Below the pieces are notes generated by a model. The model saw nothing but the letters and a program-made list of their open reading frames with translations. It made no database searches and was not told the origin of the DNA. A stretch of 64,000 nucleotides of DNA from Pseudomonas cerasi (GTDB taxonomy: Bacteria; Pseudomonadota; Gammaproteobacteria; Pseudomonadales; Pseudomonadaceae). Shown one piece after another: positions 60,565 to 64,000 of this stretch. Each line of letters begins with the position of its first letter. Within the stretch, counting starts at the first letter, position 1. Made by a program: the position numbers and the translations under genes. The stretch spans positions 3,567,001 through 3,631,000 of the forward strand of contig NZ_LT222319.1 of NCBI RefSeq assembly GCF_900074915.1, given 5' to 3'.

Positions 60565-61206
60565 TCAGTCGCGGAACAGCCATGGCTGGCTGGCGCGGTG
60601 CCTGCTCTCGAAACCGGCGATTGCCTCAGCGTCCATCAGCGTCAGGCCGATGTCATCCAGGCCATTGAGCAGGCAATGCTTGCGGAACGCATCGATTTCG
60701 AAGCTAAGGACCTTGCCATCCGGACGGGTCACGGTCTGCGCCTGCAGATCGATATTCAACTGATAGCCGGGCGTGGCTTCCACCTGCTTGAACAGTTGAT
60801 CGACGTCTTCTTCGGACAGGATGATCGGCAACAAGCCGTTCTTGAAGCTGTTGTTGAAGAAGATGTCCGCGTAGCTCGGCGCGATGATTGCGCAGAAACC
60901 GTACTCTTCCAGTGCCCACGGGGCGTGTTCGCGGCTGGAGCCGCAGCCGAAGTTTTCCCGGGCCAACAGCACGCTGGCACCCTGGTAACGCTCGTGGTTG
61001 AGGACGAAGTCAGGGTTCAACGGACGCTTGGAGTTATCCTGGTAAGGCTGCCCCACGTCCATATAACGCCATTCATCGAACAGGTTCGGGCCGAAGCCGG
61101 TGCGCTTGATCGACTTGAGAAACTGCTTGGGAATGATCTGGTCGGTGTCGACATTGGCACGATCCAGAGGAGCGACCAGGCCATGATGCTGGGTAAAGGC
61201 TTTCAT
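60565..61206 (-). CDS. leuD: 3-isopropylmalate dehydratase small subunit
   Basis: A 213-residue small (swivel) subunit. MKAFTQHHGLVAPLDRANVDTDQIIPKQFLK, then GASVLLARENFGCGSSREHAPWALEEYG, which holds the substrate-binding Ser residues, and IIAPSYADIFFNNSFKNGLLPI. With LeuC it interconverts 2- and 3-isopropylmalate. It lies 10 bp after leuC. Length is typical for the family. Confidence 0.96.
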   Translation of the reverse strand: MKAFTQHHGLVAPLDRANVDTDQIIPKQFLKSIKRTGFGPNLFDEWRYMDVGQPYQDNSKRPLNPDFVLNHERYQGASVLLARENFGCGSSREHAPWALEEYGFCAIIAPSYADIFFNNSFKNGLLPIILSEEDVDQLFKQVEATPGYQLNIDLQAQTVTRPDGKVLSFEIDAFRKHCLLNGLDDIGLTLMDAEAIAGFESRHRASQPWLFRD

Positions 61207-61216
61207 ACGGGACTCC

Positions 61217-62641
61217 TCAGTGCTGGATCAGGTCGCGAACATCAATGAAACGGCCATTGACCGCAGCGGCAGCGGCCATTGCCGGGCTCACCAGATGCGT
61301 CCGGCCACCGGCCCCCTGACGACCTTCGAAGTTACGGTTGGAAGTCGACGCGCAGTGCTCGCCGGACCCCAGGCGATCCGGATTCATCGCCAGGCACATG
61401 GAGCAGCCCGGTTCGCGCCATTCAAAGCCAGCATCGATGAACACCTTATCCAGCCCTTCCTTCTCGGCCTGCTCCTTGATCAGCCCCGAGCCCGGCACCA
61501 CGATGGCCTGCTTGATGGTCGCGGCCACCTTGCGGCCCTTGGCAACATCGGCCGCAGCACGCAGGTCTTCGATACGCGAGTTGGTGCAGGAACCGATGAA
61601 TACCCGGTCCAGCTGGATATCGGTAATCGGCTGATTGGCTTTCAGGCCCATGTACTTGAGCGCACGCTCGATGGAGCCACGCTTGACCAGATCCGGCTCT
61701 TGCGCAGGGTCCGGCACGTTCTGATCGACCGCCAGGACCATTTCCGGCGAGGTGCCCCAGCTGACCTGCGGCTTGATCTGTGCGGCATCCAGCCTGACCA
61801 CGGTATCGAACACAGCGTCCGGGTCGGACACCAGGTCCTTCCAGGCTTCGACAGCAAGGTCCCACTCCGCGCCCTTGGGTGCGAACGGACGGCCTTTGAC
61901 GTACTCGACGGTCTTCTCGTCGGTGGCCACCATACCGACCCGGGCACCCGCTTCGATGGACATGTTGCAGATGGTCATACGGCCTTCGATCGACAGGTCG
62001 CGAACCGCGCTGCCGGCGAACTCGATGGCGTAACCGTTACCGCCTGCCGTGCCGATCTTGCCGATCACCGCCAGAACGATGTCCTTGGCCGTCACGCCGA
62101 ACGGCAATTGCCCTTCGACCGACACCAGCATGTTCTTCATTTTCTTGGCGACCAGGCACTGGGTGGCGAGCACGTGCTCGACCTCGGAAGTGCCGATGCC
62201 GTGGGCCAGCGCACCGAAGGCGCCGTGGGTAGAGGTGTGCGAGTCGCCGCAGACCACGCTCATGCCTGGCAGGGTTGCACCCTGCTCCGGGCCGATTACG
62301 TGGACGATGCCCTGGCGGGGATCATTCATCTTGAATTCGGTGATGCCGTACTCGTCGCAGTTATCGTCGAGGGTCTGCACCTGCAAGCGCGACACCTGAT
62401 CCTCGATGGCACCGATGCCACCCTTGCGTTCGGCTGTGGTCGGCACGTTGTGGTCAGGCGTGGCGATGATCGAGTCGATCCGCCACGGCTTGCGCTTCGC
62501 CAGCCGCAGACCTTCGAACGCCTGCGGCGAGGTCACTTCATGGATGATATGGCGGTCAATGTAGATCAGCGCCGAACCGTCGTCGCGCTGTTTGACCAAA
62601 TGCGAATCCCAGAGCTTGTCGTAGAGCGTTTTCCCGGCCAT
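61217..62641 (-). CDS. leuC: 3-isopropylmalate dehydratase large subunit
   Basis: A 474-residue aconitase-type subunit with a [4Fe-4S] cluster bound by Cys in IGSCTNSRIEDLRAAA and REPGCSMCLAMNPD. GDSHTSTHGAFGALAHGIGTSEVEHVLATQ and FEGRQGAGGRTHLVSPAMAAAAAVNGRFIDVR are conserved. It is the first gene of leuCD and is divergent from a LysR regulator gene, with 145 bp in between. Confidence 0.97.
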   Translation of the reverse strand: MAGKTLYDKLWDSHLVKQRDDGSALIYIDRHIIHEVTSPQAFEGLRLAKRKPWRIDSIIATPDHNVPTTAERKGGIGAIEDQVSRLQVQTLDDNCDEYGITEFKMNDPRQGIVHVIGPEQGATLPGMSVVCGDSHTSTHGAFGALAHGIGTSEVEHVLATQCLVAKKMKNMLVSVEGQLPFGVTAKDIVLAVIGKIGTAGGNGYAIEFAGSAVRDLSIEGRMTICNMSIEAGARVGMVATDEKTVEYVKGRPFAPKGAEWDLAVEAWKDLVSDPDAVFDTVVRLDAAQIKPQVSWGTSPEMVLAVDQNVPDPAQEPDLVKRGSIERALKYMGLKANQPITDIQLDRVFIGSCTNSRIEDLRAAADVAKGRKVAATIKQAIVVPGSGLIKEQAEKEGLDKVFIDAGFEWREPGCSMCLAMNPDRLGSGEHCASTSNRNFEGRQGAGGRTHLVSPAMAAAAAVNGRFIDVRDLIQH

Positions 62642-62786
62642 CGGACGTACTTCCTCATCAGCTTGTTTCTATGCCTTGGGCAATCGTTGCGATGACCCCT
62701 TGGCTTGTGCGGTCATCCTATGGAATATGCTTAAATAACTCAAATTCATAATTTTCATACTTTGGATAACCAACTGGAATCCGACC

Positions 62787-63659
62787 ATGGACCTGGCCAA
62801 CCTCAATGCCTTTATCGCCATCGCTGAAACGGGCAGTTTCTCCGGGGCAGGCGAACGCCTTTACCTGACCCAGCCGGCCATCAGCAAACGTATTGCCGGT
62901 CTGGAGCAGCAACTCAACGTACGCCTGTTCGATCGCCTGGGCCGCGAAGTCAGTCTGACCGAGGCCGGACGCGCCCTGTTGCCGCGCGCCTACCAGATTC
63001 TCAACGTGCTGGATGACACACGCCGGGCCCTGACCAACCTGACCGGGGAAGTCACCGGGCGGCTGACTCTGGCGACCAGCCACCACATCGGCCTGCACCG
63101 TTTGCCGCCGATATTGCGCGCCTTTACCCTCACTTACCCGAAGGTTGCACTGGACATCCAGTTCCTGGATTCGGAAATCGCTTATGAAGAAATTCTTCAC
63201 GGGCGCGCCGAGTTGGCAGTCATTACACTGGCGCCCGAGCCGCATACGCTGATCCGCGCCGTGCCCGTCTGGGACGATCCGCTGGATTTCGTCGCGGCCC
63301 CCGAGCACCCGCTGGCCAACAGCGGCCCGATGAAGCTGGAGGATATTGTGCGCTATCCGGCGGTATTTCCCGGCGGTAACACGTTTACCCATCATATTGT
63401 CAGCGGATTGTGCGAGGCTCAGGGCCTCAAGCCCAACATCGCGATGAGCACCAACTATATGGAGACCATCAAAATGATGGTTTCCATCGGCCTGGCCTGG
63501 AGCGTTCTGCCGCGCACCATGCTCGACGAGCAGGTGGCGCGCATCCCGCTGCCGGGCGTACAGCTCAATCGCCAGCTAGGCTACATCCTGCACACCGAAC
63601 GCACGCTCTCAAATGCGGCACGGGCATTCATGAAACTGCTCGATGCGCAGACACAGTGA
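62787..63659 (+). CDS. LysR-family regulator divergent from leuC
   Basis: A 290-residue regulator. The N-terminal helix-turn-helix reads LANLNAFIAIAETGSFSGAGERLYLTQPAISKRIAGLEQQLNVRLFDRLGREVSLTEAG. The effector domain has two alpha/beta lobes (GRLTLATSHHIGLHRLPPILRAF, HGRAELAVITLAPEP and MMVSIGLAWSVLPRTML). A LysR gene next to leuC is a conserved arrangement in Pseudomonas (PA3122 beside leuC in P. aeruginosa, as I recall). Control of leuCD is likely but inferred. The 145-bp region upstream is AT-rich, as LysR sites often are. Confidence 0.9.
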   Translation: MDLANLNAFIAIAETGSFSGAGERLYLTQPAISKRIAGLEQQLNVRLFDRLGREVSLTEAGRALLPRAYQILNVLDDTRRALTNLTGEVTGRLTLATSHHIGLHRLPPILRAFTLTYPKVALDIQFLDSEIAYEEILHGRAELAVITLAPEPHTLIRAVPVWDDPLDFVAAPEHPLANSGPMKLEDIVRYPAVFPGGNTFTHHIVSGLCEAQGLKPNIAMSTNYMETIKMMVSIGLAWSVLPRTMLDEQVARIPLPGVQLNRQLGYILHTERTLSNAARAFMKLLDAQTQ

Positions 63660-63725
63660 ACAGATGCTGCAGCAGGCCGCAGGCAGATCGCTCTGGCCGC
63701 CCTATCGATCAAAGGCTCGGATAAC

Positions 63726-64000
63726 ATGCCCAACCCACCGGATAACGCCGTGCCGAATGTTGCCGCACAGTCGGTCTCTGCCAGGCTGCCGCTGACAGAC
63801 GCAGAGCGGATCCTGCAGGAAACCCGTGATCGCCTGGAGCTGGCACTGGAACTGGCGCAAATGGGCACCTGGGATCTGGATATCGTCCGCAACCGGCTGC
63901 AAGCCTCGGCACGCGCGGCGCTGCTGCACGGCATGCCGGCACTGCCCTTCAATGAGTCTGGCGGGCAGTTCTTCGGCAGCCTGCCCGGCGAAGAACGCCG
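63726..64000 (+). CDS. PAS-type sensor protein, N-terminal part (runs off window)
   Basis: A frame opens at ATG 63726 (MPNPPDNAVPNVA) and continues to the window end (91 codons). LQETRDRLELALELAQMGTWDLDIVRNRLQASARAALLHG is the typical start of a PAS domain (coiled linker, then MGTWDLD). Such proteins in Pseudomonas usually continue into GGDEF/EAL or kinase domains, which cannot be seen here. The ribosome site is weak (AAGG ten bases upstream). Confidence 0.65.
   Translation, partial: MPNPPDNAVPNVAAQSVSARLPLTDAERILQETRDRLELALELAQMGTWDLDIVRNRLQASARAALLHGMPALPFNESGGQFFGSLPGEER

Overview
The window is chromosomal DNA of a Pseudomonas, most likely of the P. syringae complex. The evidence is the high GC content, REP sequences of the type common in that group, and core gene order shared with the P. 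aeruginosa PA1580-PA1614 neighbourhood (gltA, sdhCDAB, sucAB-lpd-sucCD, brnQ/braB, htpG, fabBA, a hybrid kinase, gpsA). No rRNA, tRNA or CRISPR array was seen.

Layout. 1-6.1 kb: the start of an autotransporter-like adhesin (runs off the left edge), a large protein of about five Ig-like modules, an OmpR-type two-component pair and an EF-hand protein. 6.1-13 kb: a leftward housekeeping run (AI-2E-type permease, DUF4892 gene, two alpha/beta hydrolases, thioesterase, sixA, DUF4389 gene, gpsA). 13.2-17.2 kb: a hybrid histidine kinase followed by fabA-fabB. 17.2-22 kb: dienelactone hydrolase, htpG, a small lipoprotein and brnQ. 22.3-27.7 kb: a GNAT acetyltransferase gene interrupted by a 4.8-kb IS66-type element. 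27.8-41 kb: the TCA block sucD-sucC-lpd-sucB-sucA-sdhB-sdhA-sdhD-sdhC, read leftwards, with gltA divergent. 41-50.4 kb: envelope proteins, a MocR-type regulator, etfBA and divergent ETF-ubiquinone oxidoreductase. 50.4-58 kb: an AraC/alcohol dehydrogenase pair and a complete D-galactonate pathway (IclR regulator, MFS transporter, dgoD, dgoA, dgoK). 58-64 kb: asd, leuB, leuD, leuC, a divergent LysR regulator and the start of a PAS-type sensor gene.

The most unusual part is 22861-27672. It begins with GTAAGC, ends with an imperfect inverted copy (12 of the first 16 bases), and is flanked by the same 8 bases, AGATGAAT. Both the 5'-GTA ends and an 8-bp duplication are typical of the IS66 family. 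Besides tnpA, tnpB and tnpC it carries an ArsR-like regulator, a cytochrome P450 with no Thr at the usual I-helix position, and an ABM-fold monooxygenase. These passengers lie between tnpC and the far terminal repeat. tnpB has an internal amber codon, so this copy may not be able to move by itself.

The second theme is recent gene decay or switching. The hybrid kinase and the DUF4892 gene are each thrown out of frame by a third copy of a 5-bp unit; two copies restore a perfect reading frame in both. The GNAT gene has lost one T from a T run and was also hit by the IS66 element. Pentamer slippage in a kinase of the PA1611 type, known in P. aeruginosa to act on the RetS/Gac network, could be reversible.
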